From positions 1 through 64,000 of the forward strand of contig CACMKP010000006.1 in the NCBI GenBank assembly GCA_902614355.1: a stretch of DNA of 64,000 nt, given 5' to 3'. The notes beneath the pieces are model-generated. The model did no database searches, was not told the origin of the DNA, and saw only the letters and a program-made list of their open reading frames with translations. The stretch's first letter is position 1. Each line of letters begins with the position of its first letter. Shown piece by piece: positions 25,125 through 34,002 of the stretch. The position numbers and the translations under genes are program-made. This DNA is from an uncultured Pelagibacteraceae bacterium (GTDB lineage: Bacteria > Pseudomonadota > Alphaproteobacteria > Pelagibacterales > Pelagibacteraceae).

Positions 25125-27065
25125 ATGAATAAAATAGTATCGCTAGCAATAAAGAAAGCTGTCTCTGAATATAACCCTAAGGTTGAAAAAGTCGAAAGTG
25201 ATAACAGGCCAGATCTATTCTCACTTAATAACGAAACTGAACTTTTTCAAAATGATAGAGGTATCATAATTAAAATCGACCGATCAAGAGATGCAAATCT
25301 AACTGATTTTGGAAAAGCAACTTTAAAAGATAGATATCTTGGTCACAACGAGTCTTTCCAAGATTTATTTGCAAGAGTTGCTAGCACTTACGCTGATGAT
25401 AATTTACATGCTCAAAGAATTTATAACTACATAAGTAAATTGTGGTTTATGCCAGCAACACCTGTTTTATCAAATGGTGGCACAAAAAGAGGTTTACCTA
25501 TTTCATGTTTTCTTAATGAGGCTTCCGATAGTTTAGGAGGTATACTTGACCTTTGGAGTGAAAATGTTTGGTTAGCTGCAAAAGGTGGTGGTATTGGTAG
25601 TTACTGGGGAAATTTAAGATCTATCGGAGAAAAAATTGGTAAAGTAGGAAAAACTTCTGGAATTATTCCTTTCATAAAAGTTATGGACTCTTTAACTATG
25701 GCAATAAGTCAAGGTTCATTAAGAAGAGGATCAGCAGCTTGTTATCTTCCAATTGATCATCCTGAGATTGAAGAATTTATGGAAATGAGAAGACCAACAG
25801 GTGGTGATCCAAATAGAAAAGCTCTTAATTTACATCATGGTGTTTTAGTTACTGATGCATTTATGAGAGCTGTTGAAAACGATGAAGAATGGGCATTGAA
25901 AAGTCCAGCTGACGGGTCCATTCAACAAACAATTTCTGCAAGAAATTTATGGATAAGATTATTAACAGCTAGAATTGAAACTGGAGAGCCTTATATTATT
26001 TACATCGACACAGTTAACAGACAAATCCCACAACATCATAAACTTGCAAACTTAACGGTTAAAACATCCAATCTTTGTAGTGAAATAACTTTACCCACAG
26101 GAGTGGATAAAGATGGAAGAGACAGAACAGCTGTTTGTTGCTTGTCATCTTTAAATTTAGAAAAATACGATGAGTGGAAAGATGAACCAAACATGATTGC
26201 AGATGTAATGAGATTTTTAGATAATGTTTTATCTGACTTCATTAGTAAAGCTCCTGAACAATTCAAAGATGCCAAGTACTCAGCAGAAAGAGAAAGAAGT
26301 GTAGGTCTTGGTGTAATGGGTTTTCATTCTTTCTTACAAAAAAAGAGAATCCCACTTGAGTCAGTAATGGCAAAATCTTGGAATAAAAAAATATTCAAAC
26401 AAATCGATGAACAAGTTAATAAAGCTTCTAAAGATTTGGCGGAAGAAAGAGGCGCTTGTCCAGATGCAGCTGAGTACGGATACATGGAGAGATTCTCAAA
26501 TAAAACTGCAATAGCTCCAACTGCATCAATTTCAATTATTTGTGGAGGTGCTTCACCAGGCGTTGAACCAATTGCAGCAAACAGTTATACTCACAAAACC
26601 TTGTCAGGGTCTTTTAATGTTAGAAATAGATATCTTGAAGAGATACTCGAAAGTCATGGTAAAAATGATGATGAGACTTGGTCTACAATTACTACAAACC
26701 AAGGTTCAGTTTCCCACTTAGATTTTTTAACTGATCTTGAGAAAGATGTTTTTAAAACTGCATTTGAATTAAATCAAAAATGGATTATTGAACTAAGTGG
26801 AGATCGAACTCCGTATATCTCTCAAGCACAATCAGTTAATTTATTTTTGCCAGCGGATGTTCATAAAAAAGAATTACATAGAATTCATTTCGATGCATGG
26901 AAAAAGGGTCTTAAAAGCCTTTATTACTGTAGATCGAAGTCAATTCAAAGAGCTGAAAATATCAATAATGCTAACTCAACTGATATTACAGCCAATGTAT
27001 ATAAATCAAAAAAAAAACAATCTAACGAACAACCAGAATACGAGGAGTGTTTATCATGTCAGTAG
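25125..27065 (+). CDS. nrdA: Ribonucleoside-diphosphate reductase alpha subunit (class Ia)
   Basis: This is the catalytic subunit that reduces ribonucleotides to deoxyribonucleotides. The 646-residue protein has no N-terminal ATP cone (the catalytic barrel begins within the first 100 residues), so the classical activity-site regulation by dATP is probably absent. Active-site elements are TPVLSNGG, LPISCFLNE, GGGIGSYWG, NLCSEI, CCLSSLNLEKY and PTASISIICGGASPGVEP. The C-terminal tail ends EECLSCQ, a redox CxxC that passes electrons from thioredoxin or glutaredoxin. It overlaps nrdB by 10 nt. Confidence 0.96.
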   Translation: MNKIVSLAIKKAVSEYNPKVEKVESDNRPDLFSLNNETELFQNDRGIIIKIDRSRDANLTDFGKATLKDRYLGHNESFQDLFARVASTYADDNLHAQRIYNYISKLWFMPATPVLSNGGTKRGLPISCFLNEASDSLGGILDLWSENVWLAAKGGGIGSYWGNLRSIGEKIGKVGKTSGIIPFIKVMDSLTMAISQGSLRRGSAACYLPIDHPEIEEFMEMRRPTGGDPNRKALNLHHGVLVTDAFMRAVENDEEWALKSPADGSIQQTISARNLWIRLLTARIETGEPYIIYIDTVNRQIPQHHKLANLTVKTSNLCSEITLPTGVDKDGRDRTAVCCLSSLNLEKYDEWKDEPNMIADVMRFLDNVLSDFISKAPEQFKDAKYSAERERSVGLGVMGFHSFLQKKRIPLESVMAKSWNKKIFKQIDEQVNKASKDLAEERGACPDAAEYGYMERFSNKTAIAPTASISIICGGASPGVEPIAANSYTHKTLSGSFNVRNRYLEEILESHGKNDDETWSTITTNQGSVSHLDFLTDLEKDVFKTAFELNQKWIIELSGDRTPYISQAQSVNLFLPADVHKKELHRIHFDAWKKGLKSLYYCRSKSIQRAENINNANSTDITANVYKSKKKQSNEQPEYEECLSCQ

Positions 27066-28072
27066 CAGAAAAAAATAAGGTGGAGAAAAAAGAAATTATA
27101 CAACCAAAAAAAATGGGTTTATTAGTAGAAAACCCCGTATACAAACCATTTAGATATCCATGGTGTTATGATGCATGGTTAACACAACAAAGAATTCACT
27201 GGTTACCAGAAGAAGTACCACTTGGTGATGATGTACGTGATTGGCAAAAAAATTTATCACAACCTGAAAAAAATTTGGTCACTCAAATATTTAGATTTTT
27301 CACTCAAGCAGATGTTGAAGTTAACAACTGTTATTTGAGACACTACACAACGGTATTTAAACCAACAGAAGTATTAATGATGATGACAGCTTTTGCAGCA
27401 ATGGAAACAGTTCACGTAGCTGCATATTCACATTTATTAGACACAATTGGGATGCCTGAGTCAGAGTATTCAGCATTTATGAAATATAAAGAAATGAAAG
27501 ATAAATATGATTACATGCAAGGTTTTAATGTAAACTCAAAAGAAGACATCGCAAAGACAGTTGCAGTTTTTAGTGCTTTTACTGAGGGTCTACAATTATT
27601 TGCTAGTTTCGCAATTCTTTTAAATTTTCCAAGACATAATAAATTAAAAGGAATGGGACAGATAGTAACGTGGTCTGTTAGAGACGAAACTCTTCATTGC
27701 AATTCAATGATTAGAATTTTTAAAGAGTTTATAAAAGAGAATCCAGAAATCTGGACACCAAAGCTAAAAAAAGAACTTTATGAAGCTTGCAGAACAATTG
27801 TTGAGCATGAAGATGCATTTATAGACTTAGCTTTTGAAATGGGTCCAATGGAAGGTTTAACTGCACAAGAGGTTAAAGATTACATAAGATTTATTGGAAA
27901 TAGAAGATTGGTCCAATTAGGTTTAGAACCAATATATGATGTAGAAAAAAATCCACTTGGATGGCTTGACACAATGCTTAATGCCGTTGAGCACATGAAC
28001 TTCTTTGAAGGTCGTGCTACAGAGTATTCTAAAGCATCAACACAAGGAACTTGGGTTGAAGCTTTTAGTTAA
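27056..28072 (+). CDS. nrdB: Ribonucleoside-diphosphate reductase beta subunit
   Basis: This is the diiron radical subunit partner of NrdA. I place the start at ATG 27056, preceded by GAGGAG at 7-9 nt, rather than at GTG 27047 in the track; the product then has 338 residues. Metal-ligand helices are visible: RFFTQADVEVNNCYLRHY, MMTAFAAMETVHVAAYSHL, FTEGLQLFASFAILLNF and WSVRDETLHCNSMIR, giving the Glu/His pairs of the ferritin-like site. FIGNRRLVQLGLEPIY follows. It is translationally coupled to nrdA. Confidence 0.96.
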   Translation: MSVAEKNKVEKKEIIQPKKMGLLVENPVYKPFRYPWCYDAWLTQQRIHWLPEEVPLGDDVRDWQKNLSQPEKNLVTQIFRFFTQADVEVNNCYLRHYTTVFKPTEVLMMMTAFAAMETVHVAAYSHLLDTIGMPESEYSAFMKYKEMKDKYDYMQGFNVNSKEDIAKTVAVFSAFTEGLQLFASFAILLNFPRHNKLKGMGQIVTWSVRDETLHCNSMIRIFKEFIKENPEIWTPKLKKELYEACRTIVEHEDAFIDLAFEMGPMEGLTAQEVKDYIRFIGNRRLVQLGLEPIYDVEKNPLGWLDTMLNAVEHMNFFEGRATEYSKASTQGTWVEAFS

Positions 28073-28123
28073 TTTTTAAATAAATTACTAGATAGAGGGC
28101 CATAAATTATCTAATATAGTTAG

Positions 28124-28372
28124 ATGATTATCTCACCTTGTATAAGTATTTGTAAAACAGACCCTGTAACGGGTTATTGTTATGGGTGTGGAAGGACTAA
28201 TGAGGAAAAAAAAAATTGGAAACTCAGTGAAACAACTGACGAATGGAAGAAAAAAAATCTTATAGAAATCAAAAGTAGACTTAATGGCTGGCAATTAAAA
28301 AGCTTTGAGGAGTCGTATAAAAATAAAGTTGAAAACGGTATTTCTCTTTTTAAAAAAGAAATGCTTAAATAA
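28124..28372 (+). CDS. DUF1289 small cysteine-motif protein
   Basis: The 82-residue protein begins ISPCISICKTDPVTGYCYGCGRTNEEKKNW, the defining DUF1289 pattern with four cysteines (CxxxC then CxxC), probably binding a metal or Fe-S cluster. The function of the family is unknown. The remainder is a basic helical region. It sits 51 bp after nrdB and may share its transcript. Confidence 0.85.
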   Translation: MIISPCISICKTDPVTGYCYGCGRTNEEKKNWKLSETTDEWKKKNLIEIKSRLNGWQLKSFEESYKNKVENGISLFKKEMLK

Positions 28373-28419
28373 ATTAATTTTGACCAAATTATACAATTTA
28401 AAAACTAACAAATTTACTA

Positions 28420-29046
28420 ATGAAATATAAGAAATATTTTAGAAAGACAAGCCTTAAGCAAAAAGGCCATGGAGATTTTCTTTTAAACGAGGTTAGAAAA
28501 GAAAAACCAAAAATTTTTTTAGAGATAGGAGTTTTTCATGGAGTTACTGCAAGGAATGTATGTGAACTACTTTATCAAATTAACAAAGATGATTTTAAAT
28601 ATATTGGCCTAGATTTATTTGAAGAAAATAATGAAAATATAAATGAAGTTATTCCAAATAATACATTCACCAATCCTTTTAAGAATATTTACTTTAAGTA
28701 TATAAAAAAACAGAATCCATACAGTTTAGTGTCTGTTAAAGATTTACTTAGAAAATTTGAAGAAAATGTCCACCTGATCAAAGGAAATTCAAATAAAATT
28801 TTAAAAAAAATTAATATGAGCAAAATAGACTATGTATTTTTAGATGGTGGTCACGAATATAATACAGTGAGGAATGATTTAGAAAATTGCATTGATGTTA
28901 TCAATAAAGGTGGAACAGTTTTGTGTGATGACTATAGTTTAGTTACTACTCCAGATGTTAAAAAAGCTGTTGATGAATTTATAAAAGAAAATCAATATAA
29001 TGTTGAAATATTATGTGATAACCGTTTTGCGAAAATTCAAAAATAA
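28420..29046 (+). CDS. Class I SAM-dependent methyltransferase (Methyltransf_24-like)
   Basis: The 208-residue protein has a SAM-binding motif I FLEIGVFHGVTARNV near 29-43, the acidic ribose-binding residue in YIGLDLFEEN and the motif DYVFLDGGHEYNTVRNDLENCIDVINKGGTVLCDDYS. The DGGHEY sequence is characteristic of the methyltransferase family associated with glycans and O-methylation of sugars or metabolites. The substrate is not known. It is a single gene converging on prpC with a 4-bp gap. Confidence 0.82.
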   Translation: MKYKKYFRKTSLKQKGHGDFLLNEVRKEKPKIFLEIGVFHGVTARNVCELLYQINKDDFKYIGLDLFEENNENINEVIPNNTFTNPFKNIYFKYIKKQNPYSLVSVKDLLRKFEENVHLIKGNSNKILKKINMSKIDYVFLDGGHEYNTVRNDLENCIDVINKGGTVLCDDYSLVTTPDVKKAVDEFIKENQYNVEILCDNRFAKIQK

Positions 29047-29050
29047 AAAA

Positions 29051-30175
29051 TTATCTCTGATTTAATTGTAAAACTTTTCTGTGTTTATTACCTTTATAGC
29101 TTGCAAGAGGCCTAATTAACTTATTTGCAGCATGTTGTTCCATAATATGAGCTGACCAACCTGTAATTCTTGAAATTACAAATATTGGTGTAAAAAAATC
29201 TGTATCAAATCCCATTAAGTGGTAAGTAGGTCCTGTAGGATAATCTACATTTGGGTGTATATTTTTTCTATCGATCATAACCTTTTCAACAATATCGTAA
29301 ATTTTTTCAAATTTTTTGTCTTTTTTAATCTTCGCGACTTTGGCAAAGTATTTCCTCATAGTTGGGACTCTTGAGTCGCCAGATTTATAAACTCTATGGC
29401 CAAAACCCATCACAACTTCCTTATTAGCGAGCGCATTATTTATCCACTTTAATGCATTTTTAGGACTTTTAATTTTATTCATCATATGCATAACTTCTTC
29501 ATTAGCTCCACCATGAAGAGGACCTTTTAAACTTGCTATTGCACCAGTTATAGCACCATGAATATCTGATAAACTACTTGTTATAGTTCTCGCTGTAAAT
29601 GTTGAAACATTGAAACTGTGTTCAGCATATAAAATTAAAGATACATCGAAAGCTTTTACAATTTCTTTTTGAGGAACTTTTCCAAAGCACATATGAAAAA
29701 AATTCTCAGACATATTTAAATTTTTTTTAGGTTTGATTATACTTTTACCTTTTCTTATTCTATAAAATGCTGCCAAAGCAGTTGGTGTTTTTGCTAAAAT
29801 TCTTATCGCCTTTCTCATGTTTGCTTCAGGTGAAGAGTCTGTCGTCTCTTTATCCTCTAAACCCATGATACTTACCGCAGTCCTAGCCACATCCATTGGA
29901 TGAGACTTTTTAGGCATTTTTTTAATAAATGAGTATAGATCTTTAGAGAGGTCTCTATTATTTCTCTCCTCTTTTTCAAATTTTTTTAATTGTATTGAGT
30001 TTGGTAAATCTTTATTTAAAATTAAATATGCAACTTCTTCAAATTTACAATATTCGCATAGATCTTGAGCTGCATAACCTCTATATGTAAGAGAATTTAT
30101 TTCAGGCATAACTTTTGAAACTTCTGTCTCATCAACAACTATTCCAAGTAAACCTTTTTTTATGTCGTCACTCAT
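29051..30175 (-). CDS. prpC: 2-methylcitrate synthase
   Basis: This enzyme condenses propionyl-CoA with oxaloacetate. The 374-residue citrate-synthase-fold protein is of the short bacterial type. Active-site blocks include LYAEHSFNVSTFTAR, SDIHGAITGAIASLKGPLHGGANEEVM, VMGFGHRVYKSGDSRVPTM (His and Arg) and MGFDTDFFTPIFVISR. PrpC is preferred over citrate synthase because it is encoded with prpB and prpD in one overlapping operon. Its start and the prpB stop overlap by one base. Confidence 0.93.
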   Translation of the reverse strand: MSDDIKKGLLGIVVDETEVSKVMPEINSLTYRGYAAQDLCEYCKFEEVAYLILNKDLPNSIQLKKFEKEERNNRDLSKDLYSFIKKMPKKSHPMDVARTAVSIMGLEDKETTDSSPEANMRKAIRILAKTPTALAAFYRIRKGKSIIKPKKNLNMSENFFHMCFGKVPQKEIVKAFDVSLILYAEHSFNVSTFTARTITSSLSDIHGAITGAIASLKGPLHGGANEEVMHMMNKIKSPKNALKWINNALANKEVVMGFGHRVYKSGDSRVPTMRKYFAKVAKIKKDKKFEKIYDIVEKVMIDRKNIHPNVDYPTGPTYHLMGFDTDFFTPIFVISRITGWSAHIMEQHAANKLIRPLASYKGNKHRKVLQLNQR

Positions 30176-31071
30176 TATTCGTGTCCATCAGTATTAAAAT
30201 TATAAATATTTTCGTCTAAACTATTGTATTTTTCATAATCTACAAGCTCGTATAACCTCTTCCTTGTCTGCATTTTATCAATAATATTATTTTGGTGTCC
30301 ATTTGCATAAATGTCTCTTAATCCATCTTCAACGTTTTTCATTGCCAATCTTTGAGTGGTGACTGGATAAATAACTATATTATAACCAAATTGTTCCAAT
30401 TCTTTAAAATTGAACAACTTAGTTTTTCCAAATTCTGTCATATTTGCTAACAAATAACACGAAAGCTCTTTTCTTACTTTTTCAAAATCTTTTTCATCAT
30501 GAAGAGCTTCTGGAAAAATAATTTCAGCCCCGGCATCAACATAAGCTTTACATCTCCCAATCATCTTGTCTATTCCCTCTACACTTTTTGCATCCGACCT
30601 AGCTATAATCTTAAAATTTTTATCTTTTCTAGCAGAAACACACTCTTTAATTTTTTTAACCATAGCATCAGTAGAAATCAGTTCTTTATTGTCTAAATGA
30701 CCACATCTTTTTCTCTCTATCTGATCCTCAAGATGTACGGCTGAAATTCCAAACTCCTCAAAAGTTTCTATTGTCTCTTTGCATGACTTAAAACCAGTAT
30801 CTATATCAACAATGGTTGGAAGATTTGTAACTCTGGATATTAGATATGATCTTGTACTTACATCTTGCAATGTTGTTAATCCAATATCAGGAAAACCAAG
30901 ATCATTGGCCATAACACCACCCGAAACATAAACTGCATCATACCCAATTTCCTCGATAAGTTTTGCTGTTAAAGGATTATAAGCACCAGGAACTCTTAAA
31001 ATTTTATTTGATCTTAATTTCTTATCTAAATCTTCTCTTTTTTGATTTGGTTCTTTCTCAACAAAATGCAT
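30175..31071 (-). CDS. prpB: 2-methylisocitrate lyase
   Basis: The enzyme cleaves 2-methylisocitrate to pyruvate and succinate. The 298-residue barrel belongs to the isocitrate lyase/PEP mutase family. VPGAYNPLTAKLIEEIGYDAVYVSGG opens the barrel, DIDTGF marks Mg binding, and the catalytic loop reads HLEDQIERKRCGHLDNKEL with the essential Cys in RKRCGH. ARSDA follows. It lies between prpD and prpC, with one-base overlaps on both sides. Confidence 0.94.
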   Translation of the reverse strand: MHFVEKEPNQKREDLDKKLRSNKILRVPGAYNPLTAKLIEEIGYDAVYVSGGVMANDLGFPDIGLTTLQDVSTRSYLISRVTNLPTIVDIDTGFKSCKETIETFEEFGISAVHLEDQIERKRCGHLDNKELISTDAMVKKIKECVSARKDKNFKIIARSDAKSVEGIDKMIGRCKAYVDAGAEIIFPEALHDEKDFEKVRKELSCYLLANMTEFGKTKLFNFKELEQFGYNIVIYPVTTQRLAMKNVEDGLRDIYANGHQNNIIDKMQTRKRLYELVDYEKYNSLDENIYNFNTDGHE

Positions 31072-32573
31072 TAAAAAATTCCTTTTTTTAAGTTTCTCAT
31101 TAGTTTATTTTTTTTCACCTCTATATTCAAATTATCTAATTGACCCGATTTTAATTGTTTCAAATTTTGGACAACTTTTAAAAATCTATCACTCTCTTTT
31201 TTTGTAAGTAAATTTTCAGTTAAAGTTAAAAATTTATTTATATAATTTTCTCTTTTAAAAGGTCGAGATCCATAGGGATGGGCATCAGCTTTATCTTGTT
31301 GCTCTGAAATTTTTTTACCGTTTTTTAAAGTTATAACTACCCTTGCACCGAAAGCTTTCTTTCTAGGGTCTGGATTATGATATTTTTTAGTCCATTTTTT
31401 ATCTTCATGAGTCTTTATAGATTTCCAAATTTTTATTGTGCTTTTTTTCTTAGCCCTAGATTTAGTGTAAGATTTTATGTGGTGCCAATTTCCATCTTCT
31501 AAAGCAACAGCAAAAATATACATTATTGAGTGGTCTAAAGTTTCTCTACTTGCGTTGGGGTCCATTTTTTGAGGATCATTTGCACCAGTTCCAATTACAT
31601 AATGAGTATGATGACTTGTATATATATCAATTTTACTTATTTGATTTAAATCTTGCACTTTCTTTTTTAGCTTTTTTGCTAAATCAATTAATGCTTGTGA
31701 TTGATATTCAGCTGAATATTCTTTTGTATAAGTTTCAAGTATTGCTTTTTTAACTTCCCCTTTTTTTGGAAGTGGCACTTTATATAATGCTTTTTTACCA
31801 TCTAGTATCCTGGCTATCACACTATCTTCACCCTCGTAGATTGGACTTGGAGCACCTTCTCCCCGCATAACTCTATCCACAGCTTCTATTGCTAGTTTAC
31901 CAGCATGAGCTGGTGCATACGCTTTCCAGCTTGAAATCTCACCTTTTCTAGATTGTCTCGTAGAAATAGTGGTATGCAAAGCTTGTTGAATAGCCTGATA
32001 AATTATTTCAGTATTTAACCTGAGCATCGATCCTATTCCTGCGGCAACGCTAGGTCCTAAGTGAGCAATATGATCAACTTTGTGTTTGTGTAAACATATT
32101 CCTTTAACTAAATTAACTTGTACCTCATAAGCTGTAATTATTCCTCTCAGAAGATCTAATCCATTTTTTTTGTTTTGTTGCGCTACACTTATTAATGGAG
32201 GAATATTATCTCCAGGATGACTGTAATCTGCTGCTAAAAAAGTATCGTGGAAATCAAGCTCTCTAACAGCTGTTCCATTTGACCATGCAGCCCATTCACA
32301 ATCAAATTTTAATTTTTTGTTAACGCCAAAGAGTGTGGCTCCACTTTTTCTGGAATGTTTTAAAGCCATTTCTCTAGATGAAACTACAGGTTTTCTGTTT
32401 AGTGATGCGATTGCAACAGATGCGTTGTCAATAATTCTGTTAATCACCATTTCTATAGCATCTTTATTCAATTTTGCATTATCACTAGCTATTTCAGCAA
32501 TTTTCCAAGCAAGTTGTTTTTTTTTAGGTAAGTGAATTTTAGATGGATAAACTTTTACTTTATGTAATATCAA
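31071..32573 (-). CDS. prpD: 2-methylcitrate dehydratase
   Basis: The 500-residue MmgE/PrpD-family protein dehydrates 2-methylcitrate. Family blocks seen are [50 protein letters not shown] and [19 protein letters not shown]. It is first in the operon, and the gene order prpD-prpB-prpC covers the entire methylcitrate segment except propionyl-CoA formation (no prpE here). Propionyl-CoA would come from odd-chain acids, branched amino acids or DMSP-derived compounds, which is inference. Confidence 0.94.
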   Translation of the reverse strand: MILHKVKVYPSKIHLPKKKQLAWKIAEIASDNAKLNKDAIEMVINRIIDNASVAIASLNRKPVVSSREMALKHSRKSGATLFGVNKKLKFDCEWAAWSNGTAVRELDFHDTFLAADYSHPGDNIPPLISVAQQNKKNGLDLLRGIITAYEVQVNLVKGICLHKHKVDHIAHLGPSVAAGIGSMLRLNTEIIYQAIQQALHTTISTRQSRKGEISSWKAYAPAHAGKLAIEAVDRVMRGEGAPSPIYEGEDSVIARILDGKKALYKVPLPKKGEVKKAILETYTKEYSAEYQSQALIDLAKKLKKKVQDLNQISKIDIYTSHHTHYVIGTGANDPQKMDPNASRETLDHSIMYIFAVALEDGNWHHIKSYTKSRAKKKSTIKIWKSIKTHEDKKWTKKYHNPDPRKKAFGARVVITLKNGKKISEQQDKADAHPYGSRPFKRENYINKFLTLTENLLTKKESDRFLKVVQNLKQLKSGQLDNLNIEVKKNKLMRNLKKGIF

Positions 32574-32627
32574 AATAACTCCTAATTATCGAGATTGTTT
32601 GTAATAGTTAAAAAAAAATAATCAATA

Positions 32628-33311
32628 TTAAAGATATTTAGATACTATTTTTTCTATACCTATGAAGTCTTTTACCAAGTGATTGTGGTAAATTTCAGTC
32701 GTATTTTTTTCTGTATAACCATCTTCCATCAAAATAACTGGAATGCCCGCACTTTTCGCTGCATTAGCATCTGTCTCACTATCTCCGATCATTAATGATT
32801 TTTTTAAATTTCCATTAAGAATTTCTATTACAGATGTTAAGTGTCTTGGGTCTGGTTTACAATAATCAAAGGTATTATGCCCTGCTACATATTCAAAAAA
32901 ATCATAAATTCCAATTTTTTTTAATAAATCGACGGCTAAATGTTCTTGTTTATTTGTACAAACCGCCATTGAAATGTCATTTTTTTTTGACCAAATTAAA
33001 AAGTCTTTAACACCATCTATTAAAGTACTTTCATTGACAATATTTTTTCCATAATAGTCTACGAAATCCTTGACCATTTCTTTTTTTATTTTCTCATCCT
33101 GAACTTTTCCAAATTCTTTTTTTGCCTGGCCCCAGATTGATCTTCCAAGCATCGCACCAGCACCTTGTCCAACAAGATTTCTAATTTCCTCAGTTGATTT
33201 TGTTGGGTAACCAAATTTACTCATGACATGATTGTGTGCACGCATTAGATCTGGTGCAGTATCAACTAATGTTCCATCTAAGTCGAAGAGAATTGTAAAT
33301 TTTTCTTTCAT
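32628..33311 (-). CDS. gph: Phosphoglycolate phosphatase-like HAD hydrolase
   Basis: The HAD-superfamily phosphatase has motif I FDLDGTLVDTAPD at residues 9-21, motif II SMAVCTNKQ, and motif III/IV MIGDSETDANAAKSAGIPVILMEDGYTE. The cap domain contains LVGQGAGAMLGRS, which fits Gph. It removes phosphoglycolate arising from DNA repair or oxygenation. I place the start at ATG 33311 (MKEKFTILFDLDG), not TTG 33317 as in the track; the protein is then 227 residues. Confidence 0.9.
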   Translation of the reverse strand: MKEKFTILFDLDGTLVDTAPDLMRAHNHVMSKFGYPTKSTEEIRNLVGQGAGAMLGRSIWGQAKKEFGKVQDEKIKKEMVKDFVDYYGKNIVNESTLIDGVKDFLIWSKKNDISMAVCTNKQEHLAVDLLKKIGIYDFFEYVAGHNTFDYCKPDPRHLTSVIEILNGNLKKSLMIGDSETDANAAKSAGIPVILMEDGYTEKNTTEIYHNHLVKDFIGIEKIVSKYL

Positions 33312-33382
33312 AATCAAAAGTATTTTTAAGAAATATTTTGTGAATTAAGAAACATATATACATAATATAAAGATTTTCATAG

Positions 33383-34000
33383 ATGAAACAGTTAAATTTA
33401 CAAAAGCAACAGAATAATCTAAGAAATAAATTTTTAAAATCTGGTGTAAAAATGGTTGGTCCAGAAACAATTTACTTTTCAAAAGACACAAAGATTGGAA
33501 AAAATGTTACTATCGAACCATATGTTGTTTTTGGTGCAAAAGTTAGAATAGGCAATAATGTGACTATAAAATCTTTTTCACATTTAGAAGATTGTAAATT
33601 AGAAAATAAAGTTGAAGTAGGACCTTATGCTCGAATTAGACCTGGTTCAGTTTTAAAAGAAAATTCAAAAATCGGTAATTTTGTTGAAGTTAAAAAGAGC
33701 ACAATAGGTAAAAAATCTAAGGTAAATCATCTGACTTATATCGGAGATAGTGAAATAGGTAAATTTGTGAACATTGGAGCAGGAACGATCACTTGTAATT
33801 ATGATGGTATTAAAAAACACAGAACTAAAATAAAAGATAAAGTTTTTGTTGGATCAAATTCATCACTCGTAGCTCCACTAACAATAGAAGAGAATAGTGT
33901 AATTGGTGCTGGATCTGTAATTACAAAAAATGTTAGAAAAAAAAGTTTAGCCTTGACAAGAAGTGTGCAAACTGAGATTAAAAATTATAAAAAGAAATAA
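33383..34000 (+). CDS. Stand-alone GlmU C-terminal (glucosamine-1-phosphate N-acetyltransferase) domain
   Basis: The 205-residue protein aligns in pattern with only the second half of GlmU. A linker helix LRNKFLKSGVKMVGPETIYF leads into left-handed beta-helix repeats, then KVNHLTYIGDSEIG (the catalytic His region), NIGAGTITCNYDGIKKHRTKIKDKVFVGSNSSLVAPLTI and GAGSVIT. The N-terminal uridyltransferase Rossmann domain (LAAGxGTRM) is absent, and no frame upstream could encode it: only 71 bp separate this gene from divergent gph. It precedes glmS by 2 nt, so it belongs to UDP-GlcNAc synthesis. It would acetylate glucosamine 1-phosphate, and another enzyme must supply uridylylation. Confidence 0.88.
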   Translation: MKQLNLQKQQNNLRNKFLKSGVKMVGPETIYFSKDTKIGKNVTIEPYVVFGAKVRIGNNVTIKSFSHLEDCKLENKVEVGPYARIRPGSVLKENSKIGNFVEVKKSTIGKKSKVNHLTYIGDSEIGKFVNIGAGTITCNYDGIKKHRTKIKDKVFVGSNSSLVAPLTIEENSVIGAGSVITKNVRKKSLALTRSVQTEIKNYKKK

Positions 34001-34002
34001 TT